A DNA stretch of 6,512 nt from Prevotellaceae bacterium (GCA_031259935.1 JAIRKV010000175.1:1-6512), one strand, 5' to 3'; shown: positions 1 to 6,263, numbered from the stretch's first letter. The notes: generated by a model not told the origin, from the sequence alone. Program-made: numbers and translations.

Positions 1-10
1 TTCCTAACAT
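1..10 (-). CDS. Start of a leftward gene, only the first three codons in the window
   Basis: An ATG on the minus strand (positions 10-8) is followed by codons for Leu and Gly before the window ends. It is preceded by an A-rich stretch containing AGGA, and a good Bacteroidetes-type promoter lies 22-53 bases upstream. The inference that a gene starts here rests on promoter spacing and the ATG only, and nothing can be said about the product. The next gene to the right (the GldB-like lipoprotein) ends about 240 bases away on the same strand, so this would be a separate transcription unit. Confidence 0.35.
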
Positions 11-31
11 AATTTTCCTGTTTTTTGACTG

Positions 32-63
32 TAAAGTTAATAATTCCTGCAATTTTATACAAA
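32..63 (-). promoter_or_regulatory. Bacteroidetes-type promoter for the leftward gene at the window edge
   Basis: On the minus strand TTTG (63-60) is followed after 20 bases by TAACTTTA (39-32), which is one mismatch from TAnnTTTG. This matches the -33/-7 layout known for the primary sigma factor of Bacteroidetes. Transcription would begin near position 26, giving a leader of about 15 bases to the ATG at 10-8. The -7 mismatch (A for the final G) lowers confidence. Confidence 0.45.
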
Positions 64-112
64 TGTTTTTATTTGCAAGTTATTAACATTCAATTTGTTG
101 TTTGCTTTTTAA

Positions 113-174
113 GGAGCGACTATTTAAATCGCTCTGCGCAATGACGTTGTGTTTTATTGGCTTCGTTGCTGCGC
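113..174. repeat. Two adjacent inverted repeats between gldB and the left-edge gene
   Basis: The first stem pairs GAGCGA (114-119) with TCGCTC (129-134) around a loop that is itself the palindrome ATTTAAAT. The second pairs GCGCA (136-140) with TGCGC (170-174), with an inner ACG/CGT pair across a 3x3 internal loop. A T tract (177-182) follows the second stem on the plus strand, but no plus-strand gene leads into it. Read leftward, the hairpins lie 74-135 bases beyond the gldB stop and could end that transcript, though neither is followed by a strong U tract in that direction. The rest of 11-247 shows no gene. Confidence 0.35.
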
Positions 175-247
175 TGTTTTTTATTCGTAATGAACGGTAA
201 ATAAAATTATTATCAGGCAATTAAGTAAACCGGTTGTGCAGCGCTTT

Positions 248-1234
248 CTAATGGTGCGGATTATATCTGGATTCGCGCAATATTTTTTCGTAAGACGTTT
301 CGTTCATAAGTTCGCCAAGACTTGCGCCTGTATTATTGACATACTGTTCTACTATTCGGAATCCCGTCCAGTTTGCTGCTTTTCCGGGCGATTCCTGCGA
401 AAAATCGTACGTAAACGGCGCATCTTCGGTAAATTTTGTGATAACGGTACTGTTATCCGAGTACAAAAGTTTGTTTTCTATAAGATACAGCCACATTTGA
501 CGCTCGTTGTCCATACAGAATTTCATGTTGTCGCTGTTGAATCCGAATAAGTCGTTTTCGGATACGGACGGACATAATTTTTGTTTGAAATACAGAATTT
601 TGCCTTCGTAAATCATTTTCTCTATCAAAGTGTAATGTATGTTTTCGAGAGGAAATTCATCCATACCCAGAGCGCCTATAACTTCACAGACTATTCGTTC
701 TTTTCGCATGTTTTGCACAAGGTATTTGCTGAATCCGAGAGATTTATAAATGTCTTCATCGCTGCCCAAAAATTTGTCCATGCCAATGCCTATAATACCG
801 TGGTCGATTATAAGCGAAGGATTAAATCCCGAAGTATAAACGTATATTTGCGGAATCTGTTTTTGCGGAAAATAATATTTGTACAGTTTCATTGAGCGGG
901 TTAATTCCGCATTCAGGGTTTGCTCATAAGTGTTCAATATTTTTTCGGCTTTGGTTTGAGCAAGCCGCACTGTACTGTCGTTGCGAAAACTGTTAAAATT
1001 ATTTTGAAAGTTTGCGCTGTCGGGTCGTCCTGTGCCGAGAATATAATCGCAAAAATCGGCAAAAAAATTACCGTATTTTTCATGTAATACGGAAACATCG
1101 TTTATCGAAAAAATATCTTTGTCAAATCTTACAACCTGCACATTGACATCGATATTATCAACATTCGGAACTTTTGTTGAATTTTTGCACGCAACAAACG
1201 TACATGCCAGAAACAGAAGATAAATTTTTTTCAT
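248..1234 (-). CDS. gldB: GldB-like gliding-motility-type lipoprotein
   Basis: This 328-residue protein matches the GldB lipoprotein family of Bacteroidetes in length and in motif order as I remember them. GldB is required for gliding in Flavobacterium johnsoniae, and relatives also occur in non-gliding species, so motility should not be assumed. Residues 1-16 form a lipoprotein signal ending F-V-A-C (Cys16 the likely lipidated residue). Family-like blocks follow: VQVVRFDKDIF near residue 34, KYYFPQKQIPQIYVYTSGF in the middle, GIGMDKFLG, MIYEGKILYF, and the C-terminal APFTYDF...SPGK...W.GFRIV block at about 270-300. No HExxH metal site is visible. The reading frame continues upstream to a GTG at 1252, but that codon lies inside a promoter-like element, and the ATG at 1234 gives a standard-length signal peptide. 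The likely location is the periplasmic face of an envelope membrane. It lies downstream of the ABC exporter on the same strand. Confidence 0.85.
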   Translation of the reverse strand: MKKIYLLFLACTFVACKNSTKVPNVDNIDVNVQVVRFDKDIFSINDVSVLHEKYGNFFADFCDYILGTGRPDSANFQNNFNSFRNDSTVRLAQTKAEKILNTYEQTLNAELTRSMKLYKYYFPQKQIPQIYVYTSGFNPSLIIDHGIIGIGMDKFLGSDEDIYKSLGFSKYLVQNMRKERIVCEVIGALGMDEFPLENIHYTLIEKMIYEGKILYFKQKLCPSVSENDLFGFNSDNMKFCMDNERQMWLYLIENKLLYSDNSTVITKFTEDAPFTYDFSQESPGKAANWTGFRIVEQYVNNTGASLGELMNETSYEKILRESRYNPHH

Positions 1235-1251
1235 TTTACAGTAAATTTTCA

Positions 1252-1259
1252 CAAAAATA
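1252..1259 (-). promoter_or_regulatory. Possible -7 element of the gldB promoter
   Basis: On the minus strand TATTTTTG (1259-1252) fits TAnnTTTG and would start RNA near 1246, about 12 bases before the ATG at 1234. No TTTG lies at the usual 19-20 base distance upstream (the nearest, ATTG, is 25 bases away), so the element is only a candidate. The interval 1260-1390 is otherwise AT-rich with only a weak inverted repeat (TTAACAA / TTGTTAA near 1316-1346). No terminator is evident for the ABC gene, so read-through into gldB is also possible. Confidence 0.35.
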
Positions 1260-1390
1260 GTTTTTTTTGATAAAATGCTTTGTTCAATCTGTGTTAAATT
1301 ACTGTCATTTGCTTTTTAACAATTATGCAAACAATTTGTTAATAATAAATTACAAATGAAAATATAAGGTTTTAATCGCAGCCGGTTACA

Positions 1391-3223
1391 CTATTTATTC
1401 AACAGTTGCAAATCGCAAAGGTGTTTATAAATTCCGTTTTTAGCTGTAAGTTCGTCGTGCGTTCCCTGTTCTGCAATTTTCCCGCAGTCGATAACTATAA
1501 TCTGGTCGGCATTACGAATTGTTGACAGCCGATGAGCAATGACAACGGAAGTTCTGTTTTTCATCAGTTTTGCCAGAGCATCCTGTACAAGGCGTTCCGA
1601 TTCGGTATCGAGCGCCGAAGTGGCTTCGTCCAAAATAAGTATGGGAGGATTTTTAAGTATTGCGCGCGCTATGGCTAATCGCTGACGCTGTCCGCCCGAA
1701 AGTTTTCCGCCGCGGTCGCCCGTATTTGTGTAATATCCATGTTCGAGATTTACAATAAATTCGTGTGCATTGGCAATTTTTGCAGCTTCGATAACGTCGT
1801 GTTCACAAATATTTTCCAATCCGTAAGCGATATTGTTTATAACCGTATCGTTAAACAGAATTGCTTCCTGAGTAACTATTCCCATCAGCGAAATCAAGTC
1901 CTTATGTTCAAGATTTTTTATATTTATTCCATCAATCAAAATTTCGCCCGAAGTAACATCATAAAAACGTGGAATAAGGTCGGCAATAGTCGATTTTCCT
2001 GCGCCCGAATGACCGACAAGCGCATACATTTTTCCTTTGGGAATTGTGAAACTGATGTTTTTCAATACCGGTTCCGATTCGTATTGAAACGATACATTGT
2101 TAAATCGTATTTCGCTTTTAAATTCTTTAATCGGTTGCGGATTATCCGATTTTTTTATTGCAACGGGCGTGTCGATTATTTTGAAAATCCGTTCGGCGGC
2201 GGCAGTTCCCCGCTGAATATTACTGTATGCTTTCGAAACTTCCTTTATCGGATTAAGAACACTGTAATACAAACCAAAATATGCAATCAGGGCTTCTATT
2301 CCGAAAGTAAATTTTCCGTTGAGTATCAAAATTCCGCCTGTCATTAATACAATGGCGGCAACCGTTACGCCCAGAAATTCCGACATTGGCGAAGCCAGTT
2401 CCTGACGGTAAAACATTTTTTTTGTTATTTGTCTGTGCCGTTCATTAAGTTTGTCAAAACGCCTGTTTTGATGTTTTTGTGCGTTGAACGCTTTTATAAT
2501 TCTTATTCCCGAAACAGATTCTTCCATTGTGCTCAAAATATCGCCCTGCAATGCCTGCGCTTCGGCGGCGCTGCGTTTCAAACGTTTGGCTATGCGGCTG
2601 ATAAGCAAACCCGACAAAGGCAAAGCAACAACAGTTATTAGCGTAAGCTGGTACGACATTAAAAACAGTACGGTTAAATATCCCGCTATATATACGGGAT
2701 CCTTAAAAATTACCTGAAACGATGTTACTATTGTATTTTGAACTTCGGTAATATCATTCGACATGCACGACAAAAGATTGCCTTTTCGCTGGTCGGTAAA
2801 ATATCCTACATTCAGTTTAGTTATTTTTTCAAAAAGTTCTTTTCTCATTCCGCGCATTACATAAGTACGCATCGATGCAAGAATCCTTTGCAGCCAGTAT
2901 CTGAACAAATTTGTCAGAAATGATGCCAAAACGACAAAAACACATACAAGAAGCAATGTATTTATTCTTCCGTACGTTTGAACAAGATTATACATTATCG
3001 AGCCGAATGTGTCGATAAAATAATCTTTGGTCAGTTCAAACGAATGAGTTTGCACGGGAACTTCATAAACTTCGGGATTGAAAATGACAGTCAGCAGCGG
3101 AATTATCAAAAGAAAATTCAATGCGCTGAAAATAAATCCCGGAACAGTTACCAAAATATATTTAGGAACAAATTTGCTGTATGGTTTTGCGTATCCAAGT
3201 AATCGTATTAAAGTTTTGCCCAT
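1391..3223 (-). CDS. MsbA-type ABC exporter (fused membrane and ATPase domains)
   Basis: This is a 610-residue half-transporter with an N-terminal type I exporter membrane domain (about residues 15-340, several hydrophobic helices) and a C-terminal ATPase domain (about 370-605). All ATPase motifs are intact: aromatic A-loop Tyr381, Walker A GHSGAGKST (404-412), Q-loop Gln452, signature LSGGQ (508-512), Walker B ILILDE (528-533), SALD D-loop and the H-loop His564. Such proteins work as homodimers or heterodimers in the inner membrane. Closest in type are MsbA-like lipid A flippases and multidrug exporters, and the substrate cannot be read from sequence. The ATG at 3223 is preferred because the protein then begins like family members. 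The frame stays open to a TTG at 3280, which would add 19 residues and overlap the end of the upstream gene. It lies 40 bases after the DUF4834-like gene, probably in the same transcript. Confidence 0.93.
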   Translation of the reverse strand: MGKTLIRLLGYAKPYSKFVPKYILVTVPGFIFSALNFLLIIPLLTVIFNPEVYEVPVQTHSFELTKDYFIDTFGSIMYNLVQTYGRINTLLLVCVFVVLASFLTNLFRYWLQRILASMRTYVMRGMRKELFEKITKLNVGYFTDQRKGNLLSCMSNDITEVQNTIVTSFQVIFKDPVYIAGYLTVLFLMSYQLTLITVVALPLSGLLISRIAKRLKRSAAEAQALQGDILSTMEESVSGIRIIKAFNAQKHQNRRFDKLNERHRQITKKMFYRQELASPMSEFLGVTVAAIVLMTGGILILNGKFTFGIEALIAYFGLYYSVLNPIKEVSKAYSNIQRGTAAAERIFKIIDTPVAIKKSDNPQPIKEFKSEIRFNNVSFQYESEPVLKNISFTIPKGKMYALVGHSGAGKSTIADLIPRFYDVTSGEILIDGINIKNLEHKDLISLMGIVTQEAILFNDTVINNIAYGLENICEHDVIEAAKIANAHEFIVNLEHGYYTNTGDRGGKLSGGQRQRLAIARAILKNPPILILDEATSALDTESERLVQDALAKLMKNRTSVVIAHRLSTIRNADQIIVIDCGKIAEQGTHDELTAKNGIYKHLCDLQLLNK

Positions 3224-3263
3224 ATAAGTTTGTCTGTGATTATTTGCTGATTTCAATGCATTT

Positions 3264-3512
3264 TCAATTTTCTTCTTCAAAGTCTATATAATCGCCAATA
3301 TCCTTATCAACTTTTTTTTCTTTTTTATCGGTTTGTTTTATAATGACTTGACCTTCGCGCTTTGTCTGTTTTCGATTTGCCGTACCGTTAAACTGTTCAG
3401 TAATTTTTCTTTCCATTCGTTTCATAACCCGTCGCATCATGTACGGCAGCAGTAAACGAAATATATAACTGAATAAAAAGATAAAAAATAAAATTGTAAA
3501 AAATACCTTCAT
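3264..3512 (-). CDS. Small single-pass membrane protein, DUF4834-like
   Basis: This is an 82-residue protein. It opens with one strongly hydrophobic segment (about residues 3-24) and continues with a basic stretch rich in Arg, Lys and Met (MMRRVMKRMERK). A Lys/Gln-rich linker follows, and the protein ends in an acidic tail, DYIDFEEEN. This layout, including the closing D-Y/F-E-E tail, is what I recall of the Bacteroidetes DUF4834 family, whose function is unknown. The frame is open upstream to 3608, but the ATG at 3512 is chosen because the promoter lies at 3545-3575, inside any longer version, and because the extra residues look non-coding. The likely topology is N-terminal anchor with a cytoplasmic charged tail. 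It is the first gene of the leftward run ahead of the ABC exporter. Confidence 0.75.
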   Translation of the reverse strand: MKVFFTILFFIFLFSYIFRLLLPYMMRRVMKRMERKITEQFNGTANRKQTKREGQVIIKQTDKKEKKVDKDIGDYIDFEEEN

Positions 3513-3544
3513 TGTTTTTTGTTTTATAAAAATTATGCAGTCGG

Positions 3545-3575
3545 CAAAGGTAATAATAATTTTCTTTCTGTTAAA
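3545..3575 (-). promoter_or_regulatory. Promoter of the DUF4834-like / ABC exporter unit
   Basis: On the minus strand TTTA (3575-3572) stands 19 bases before TACCTTTG (3552-3545), an exact TAnnTTTG match with a near-match -33 box. Transcription would begin near 3540, giving a leader of about 28 bases before the ATG at 3512. The position argues against any start upstream of 3545. Confidence 0.65.
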
Positions 3576-3672
3576 TTTTTCGTAGTTCAAAACAAAAAAA
3601 GGATACAAATATTTACATCGTTAAATTTTATTAAAGTGGTGTAGTTTAAATATTTTGAGTTTGACTTTTTTG

Positions 3673-3680
3673 TATTTTTG
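3673..3680 (+). promoter_or_regulatory. Candidate -7 element reading toward the barrel gene
   Basis: TATTTTTG fits TAnnTTTG exactly. The nearest upstream TTTG copies (3654-3657 and 3660-3663) are 15 and 9 bases away rather than 19, so the -33 box is uncertain. No other exact TAnnTTTG is seen on the plus strand between here and the barrel gene at 4033, so this may drive that gene through a leader of about 350 bases. Confidence 0.4.
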
Positions 3681-3704
3681 CACAAAATATTCTAAAGTTG
3701 TTTT

Positions 3705-3896
3705 ATGAATAGATTTATAAGTAATATTATAAAACATTTTGCATGCAATTTTATTTTGCTCGCGTATTGCATGTACGCATATCCTTTATGTAAAAACAGT
3801 AAAACAAAAATAACTGAATCCAAATCTTTATTTATTCAACAAAACTGTATCTTTTGGCTGGGACGGTGTAATTTCGTAGAGATTTGGCTGCGGTAA
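3705..3896 (+). CDS. Doubtful 63-codon ORF behind the promoter element
   Basis: I do not recognise this product. The ORF starts 25 bases after the candidate promoter and encodes a hydrophobic N-terminal half (about residues 5-28) followed by a polar stretch and a Trp/Cys-containing end, with five cysteines overall. Its stop codon sits inside the left half of the inverted repeat at 3883-3935. The residue make-up is not convincingly protein-like and no domain is visible. It could be a small secreted peptide, a decayed gene remnant or a chance ORF in a leader RNA. Promoter placement is the only positive argument. Confidence 0.22.
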   Translation: MNRFISNIIKHFACNFILLAYCMYAYPLCKNSKTKITESKSLFIQQNCIFWLGRCNFVEIWLR

Positions 3897-3935
3897 AATC
3901 CAGTTTATTATGATTTTACAATAAATGCAGCCAAA
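3883..3935. repeat. Two-part inverted repeat in the long upstream region of the barrel gene
   Basis: Outer arms TTTGGCTGC (3883-3891) and GCAGCCAAA (3927-3935) are perfectly complementary over 9 bases. Inner arms GTAAAATC (3893-3900) and GATTTTAC (3912-3919) are complementary over 8 bases around an 11-base loop. They are separated by an internal loop of 1 base on one side and 7 on the other. No T tract follows on either strand, so it is not a standard intrinsic terminator. It could be a leader structure, a small-RNA stem or a relic of a mobile repeat. Downstream, 3936-4032 is almost pure A/T with no further structure that I can support. Confidence 0.6.
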
Positions 3936-4032
3936 ACGCCATGAAATTTAAAATAAAATTAAATAAATTATAAACTAAAACAAAAAATTAATATGAAAAA
4001 CATAATAAAAATAACAAAATTATTTACAAGAA

Positions 4033-4620
4033 ATGAAACTGATAATGAATAAAATTATTTTATTTTCTGCTTTTTGTTTTTTGTGCTCGATTGTATCTGC
4101 ACAAAACAAAACAAACAATACAATCAGAGTTGGTACAGGCGTTATTATACGAGATAATGCAGATGCCAGTAAATACAGGACGGGACCAGCAATAGAAGCG
4201 GAATATCAGTATTCATCATCAAAATACATAGGATTTACGGCGGGCGCAGGAATGATGAACATACATTATGGTACAAATAATGATTATTACGAAACATTTG
4301 CTACATTCGGAGTAATGGTTACGCCTGTTCCCGATAAATTCAGATGGATTCGAATAGGTGTTGGATTAAGCATTAAATATTTTACCGATTCTTCTGGTTA
4401 TTGGCAAGAGTATTATTTACCTGATGGACTTTCCAACATGTATAAAATACATTATCGTTTCAGTAGAAGTATAGGCGGACTTGATTTTGTAGGCAGATTA
4501 TATTTTCTTGACACACAGAAGTATGAACTTTTTGCTTCATACCGTTTAAAAACAAGTCTTGACCATGGGTTGGAGATGGATAACGCTTTGCTGTGTTTGT
4601 GTTTCGGAGTAAAATTTTAA
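4033..4620 (+). CDS. Small secreted outer-membrane beta-barrel-like protein
   Basis: This 195-residue protein begins with a Sec signal peptide whose likely cleavage follows Val-Ser-Ala (residues 21-23), before Gln24. The mature part (about 172 residues) alternates short amphipathic segments rich in Tyr, Phe and Gly with polar turns. It ends in Phe (FGVKF), as many outer-membrane barrels do. Size suits an eight-stranded barrel, but no specific family is recognised. A second in-frame ATG at 4045 gives an equally good signal peptide and cannot be ruled out. It is a single-gene unit: a possible long leader lies upstream and an intrinsic terminator stands about 25 bases after the stop. It faces rpmH convergently. 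Function, such as a pore, adhesion or structural role, cannot be deduced. Confidence 0.75.
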   Translation: MKLIMNKIILFSAFCFLCSIVSAQNKTNNTIRVGTGVIIRDNADASKYRTGPAIEAEYQYSSSKYIGFTAGAGMMNIHYGTNNDYYETFATFGVMVTPVPDKFRWIRIGVGLSIKYFTDSSGYWQEYYLPDGLSNMYKIHYRFSRSIGGLDFVGRLYFLDTQKYELFASYRLKTSLDHGLEMDNALLCLCFGVKF

Positions 4621-4643
4621 ATGCTTTAATTTGAAAATCACTA

Positions 4644-4679
4644 AAAGGTGGCGTCTGCTGTTTTGTAGACGCCATTTTT
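4644..4679 (+). terminator. Intrinsic terminator of the barrel gene
   Basis: TGGCGTCT (4649-4656) pairs with AGACGCCA (4667-4674). The stem is extended inward by a G-T and a C-G pair and outward by wobble and A-T pairs, around a 6-base loop, and TTTTT (4675-4679) follows directly. It lies about 25 bases after the stop at 4620. The A run on its left side could make it partly work in the other direction as a backup for rpmH. Confidence 0.85.
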
Positions 4680-4724
4680 ATAATATAATCACTGAAATAT
4701 TCAGTATTCTTTTAATTTGAAAAC

Positions 4725-4758
4725 AAAAAAAAGGACAACGGTCGAGCCGTTATCCTTT
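4725..4758 (-). terminator. Intrinsic terminator of rpmH
   Basis: On the minus strand AAAGGATAACGG pairs with CCGTTGTCCTTT (plus positions 4758-4747 and 4741-4730) in a 12-bp stem. The stem has one U-G pair and a 5-base loop, and a T-rich run completes the signal. It starts 28 bases past the rpmH stop codon. Confidence 0.88.
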
Positions 4759-4786
4759 GTATGTTTGGATGAAGAAAGGCAGTTAA

Positions 4787-4939
4787 TTAAAAACGAGGTT
4801 CGTCGGAAACAGTCAGTTTTTTTCTGCCGCGGGCTCTGCGCGCTGCAAGCACACGCCGTCCGTTAGGCGTTGACATTCTTTTTCTGAAACCGTGTTTATT
4901 TACCCTTTTTCTACGCGATGGTTGAAACGTTCTTTTCAT
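4787..4939 (-). CDS. rpmH: 50S ribosomal protein L34
   Basis: This 50-residue, very basic protein matches L34 almost throughout: it begins MKRTFQPSRRKRVNKHGF and continues with RKRMSTPNGRRVLAARRARGRKKLTVSD. The full family length is present, slightly extended at the C-terminus (DEPRF), as is usual in Bacteroidetes. L34 is a small protein of the large ribosomal subunit bound to 23S rRNA. The gene is a single unit with its own promoter (5006-5036) and terminator (4725-4758). It is divergent from rpsP, with about 218 bases between the two starts. The usual bacterial partner rnpA does not follow; the unit closes at the terminator. Confidence 0.97.
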   Translation of the reverse strand: MKRTFQPSRRKRVNKHGFRKRMSTPNGRRVLAARRARGRKKLTVSDEPRF

Positions 4940-5005
4940 TGTTTTATATTTTATTTTTTATGATTTTCAAATGAATATGAAATATTTTCCTTTAATAACG
5001 GGCTG

Positions 5006-5036
5006 CAAAGGTAAACATTTTTTTACTTCGTACAAA
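5006..5036 (-). promoter_or_regulatory. rpmH promoter
   Basis: On the minus strand TTTG (5036-5033), 19 bases, then TACCTTTG (5013-5006) is a perfect match to the Bacteroidetes -33/-7 consensus. RNA would begin near 5000, giving a leader of about 60 bases before the rpmH ATG at 4939. It is the best promoter in the window. Confidence 0.82.
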
Positions 5037-5077
5037 TAAATTTGCAAAAATATTTTATAAAATATTCATAATTATGC

Positions 5078-5107
5078 ATTGTAAATTGCAAAAAAGTTCT
5101 ACCTTTG
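5078..5107 (+). promoter_or_regulatory. Promoter of the rpsP-rimM operon
   Basis: TACCTTTG (5100-5107) is a perfect -7 element, preceded after 18 bases by ATTG (5078-5081), a near-match to the -33 TTTG. Transcription would begin around 5112-5114, leaving a leader of about 45 bases before the rpsP ATG at 5158. Confidence 0.72.
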
Positions 5108-5111
5108 CAAC

Positions 5112-5128
5112 TCCTTACGAGTTAAGGA
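5112..5128 (+). promoter_or_regulatory. Small stem-loop at the predicted 5' end of rpsP mRNA
   Basis: TCCTTA (5112-5117) pairs with TAAGGA (5123-5128) around the loop CGAGT. An overlapping alternative pairs ACTC (5110-5113) with GAGT (5119-5122), and the two cannot form together. Because the predicted RNA start falls at 5112-5114, the stem would sit at the very 5' end, where it could influence RNA stability or early translation. That role is inference only. Confidence 0.35.
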
Positions 5129-5157
5129 ATATGTCTAACTAAAATAATATCAAACAA

Positions 5158-5724
5158 ATGGCTGTAAAAATCAGACTATCTAGACACGGAAAAAAAGACT
5201 ACGCATTTTACCACATTGTGGTTGCCGACAGTCGCAGTCCACGCGATGGACGTTTTATTGAAAAAATTGGAACTTACAATCCAAACACAGATCCTGCATC
5301 AATCAACCTCGACTGCGACAAAGCATTGAAATGGTTGAATTACGGTGCGCAACCGACAGATACATGTCGAGCAATACTGTCGTACAAAGGCGTATTGTTG
5401 AAAAAACACTTACTGACGGGCGTAAAAAAAGGCGCTTTAACCGAAGAAGTTGCAGAACAGCGCCTGAACGAATGGCTTGAAGTAAAAAATGCCAAAATTC
5501 AGGAAAAGAAAGACAGGCTGCTGCAAGAAAAGAAAGAAGGCAAAAAAAATGTAATCGAAAGAGAAGCCAAAGTTAACGAAACAAAAGCGGCTGCAGTGGC
5601 TAAAAAACGTTTGGATGCGGCTCAAAAAGAGGCAGAAGCAAAAGCCGCAGCCGAAGCTGAACTTGAAGCGGAAAACGCTTCTTTTATTGAAACGCCAGCA
5701 GCATCCGAAAATGTTAATGTATAA
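5158..5724 (+). CDS. rpsP: 30S ribosomal protein S16 with long charged C-terminal tail
   Basis: Residues 1 to about 85 are a typical S16 domain: MAVKIRLSRHGKK at the start, then YHIVVADSRSPRDGRFIEKIGTYNP and the KALKWLNYGAQPTDT region. S16 binds 16S rRNA early in small-subunit assembly. Many bacterial S16 proteins stop near 80-90 residues, but this one runs to 188. Residues about 95-170 are rich in Lys, Glu and Ala and look like a long helix or coiled coil, and the end is acidic. Extended S16 proteins of this size are common in Bacteroidetes. The ATG follows an A-rich leader without a Shine-Dalgarno sequence. rimM begins 11 bases after the stop, so the two are almost certainly co-transcribed. 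That pairing is shared with many other bacteria and fits their joint role in 30S assembly. Confidence 0.96.
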   Translation: MAVKIRLSRHGKKDYAFYHIVVADSRSPRDGRFIEKIGTYNPNTDPASINLDCDKALKWLNYGAQPTDTCRAILSYKGVLLKKHLLTGVKKGALTEEVAEQRLNEWLEVKNAKIQEKKDRLLQEKKEGKKNVIEREAKVNETKAAAVAKKRLDAAQKEAEAKAAAEAELEAENASFIETPAASENVNV

Positions 5725-5735
5725 TCAAACTATTG

Positions 5736-6263
5736 ATGAAAACAGCAGAAAAATATCTGCTTTTTGGAAATATTCTCAAAACTTTCGGCAAAAACGGAGA
5801 ACTGATTGTAAAATTTGACAGTCAAGCGTTTTCGGACATTAATTTAGAAGAACCGGTATTCATTATCATAGATGGATTACCGGTTCCTTTTTATCTTAAA
5901 ATTTTTGACGAACGCTCCAATAATCGCGCTCTTGTAATATTTGAAAACATTGAAACCGAAAAACTTGCAAAACAACTTGTCGGAATGCAAATATTGCTGC
6001 CGTATAAAAAGCAAACAGCCTGCAAAGATTTTAATTTAAACCGTTTTGAAGGCTTTCATGCAACCGACATACATGCCGGAAATATTGGAATTATAACCGA
6101 ATTTCTTGATTTTCCGAATAATCCGTGCTTTTGCATAATACACAATGACAAAGAAATACTTGTTCCCGTCAACGAAGATTTTATAGAATCAATAGATGAA
6201 AAATCAAAAATCATAAATTTTAACCTGCCCGAAGGATTGATTGATTTTTATATGAACGGATAA
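5736..6263 (+). CDS. rimM: Ribosome maturation factor RimM
   Basis: This 175-residue protein shows the two-part RimM layout. The N-terminal RimM domain (about 6-90) opens LLFGNILKTFGKNGELIVKF, which fits the family G-x-I-x-K...G...GE pattern. The C-terminal PRC-barrel (about 100-172) contains GNIGIITEFLDF, the EILVPV strand and the closing LPEGLID. RimM binds S19 in the 30S head and assists late 16S rRNA processing and assembly. The frame includes a TTG at 5733, but the adjacent ATG at 5736 is the natural start. It lies 11 bases after rpsP in the same operon. The trmD and rplS genes that often follow rimM in other bacteria are not seen in the remaining 250 bases; a likely insertion-sequence end begins 38 bases after the stop. 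Confidence 0.93.
   Translation: MKTAEKYLLFGNILKTFGKNGELIVKFDSQAFSDINLEEPVFIIIDGLPVPFYLKIFDERSNNRALVIFENIETEKLAKQLVGMQILLPYKKQTACKDFNLNRFEGFHATDIHAGNIGIITEFLDFPNNPCFCIIHNDKEILVPVNEDFIESIDEKSKIINFNLPEGLIDFYMNG

Noticed and set aside
236..895. Two 104-codon plus-strand frames opposite gldB
   Set aside because: Both are shadows of the GldB-like gene; their translations show no family features or promoter.
1316..1346. Inverted repeat between the ABC gene and gldB as a terminator
   Set aside because: The arms are only seven A/T-rich pairs and no T tract follows in the direction of transcription.
1739..2347. A 202-codon open frame on the plus strand
   Set aside because: It lies entirely opposite the ABC exporter, whose ATPase and membrane motifs are intact on the minus strand. 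The plus-strand translation shows no recognisable domain.
3513..3608. N-terminal extension of the DUF4834-like protein to position 3608
   Set aside because: The added 32 residues overlap the promoter at 3545-3575, and the shorter form begins directly with the membrane segment as expected for the family.
4460..4675. A 71-codon minus-strand frame opposite the end of the barrel gene
   Set aside because: It would start inside the terminator hairpin and runs antisense to the barrel coding region, with no promoter seen.
5437..5625. A 62-codon minus-strand frame rich in Phe
   Set aside because: It is the complement of the Lys/Glu-rich S16 tail; the Phe richness comes from AAA/GAA codons read in reverse.
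5615..5818. A 67-codon plus-strand frame across the rpsP-rimM junction
   Set aside because: It is an out-of-frame reading of the Lys/Ala-rich rpsP tail and the rimM start, both clearly coding in their own frames.
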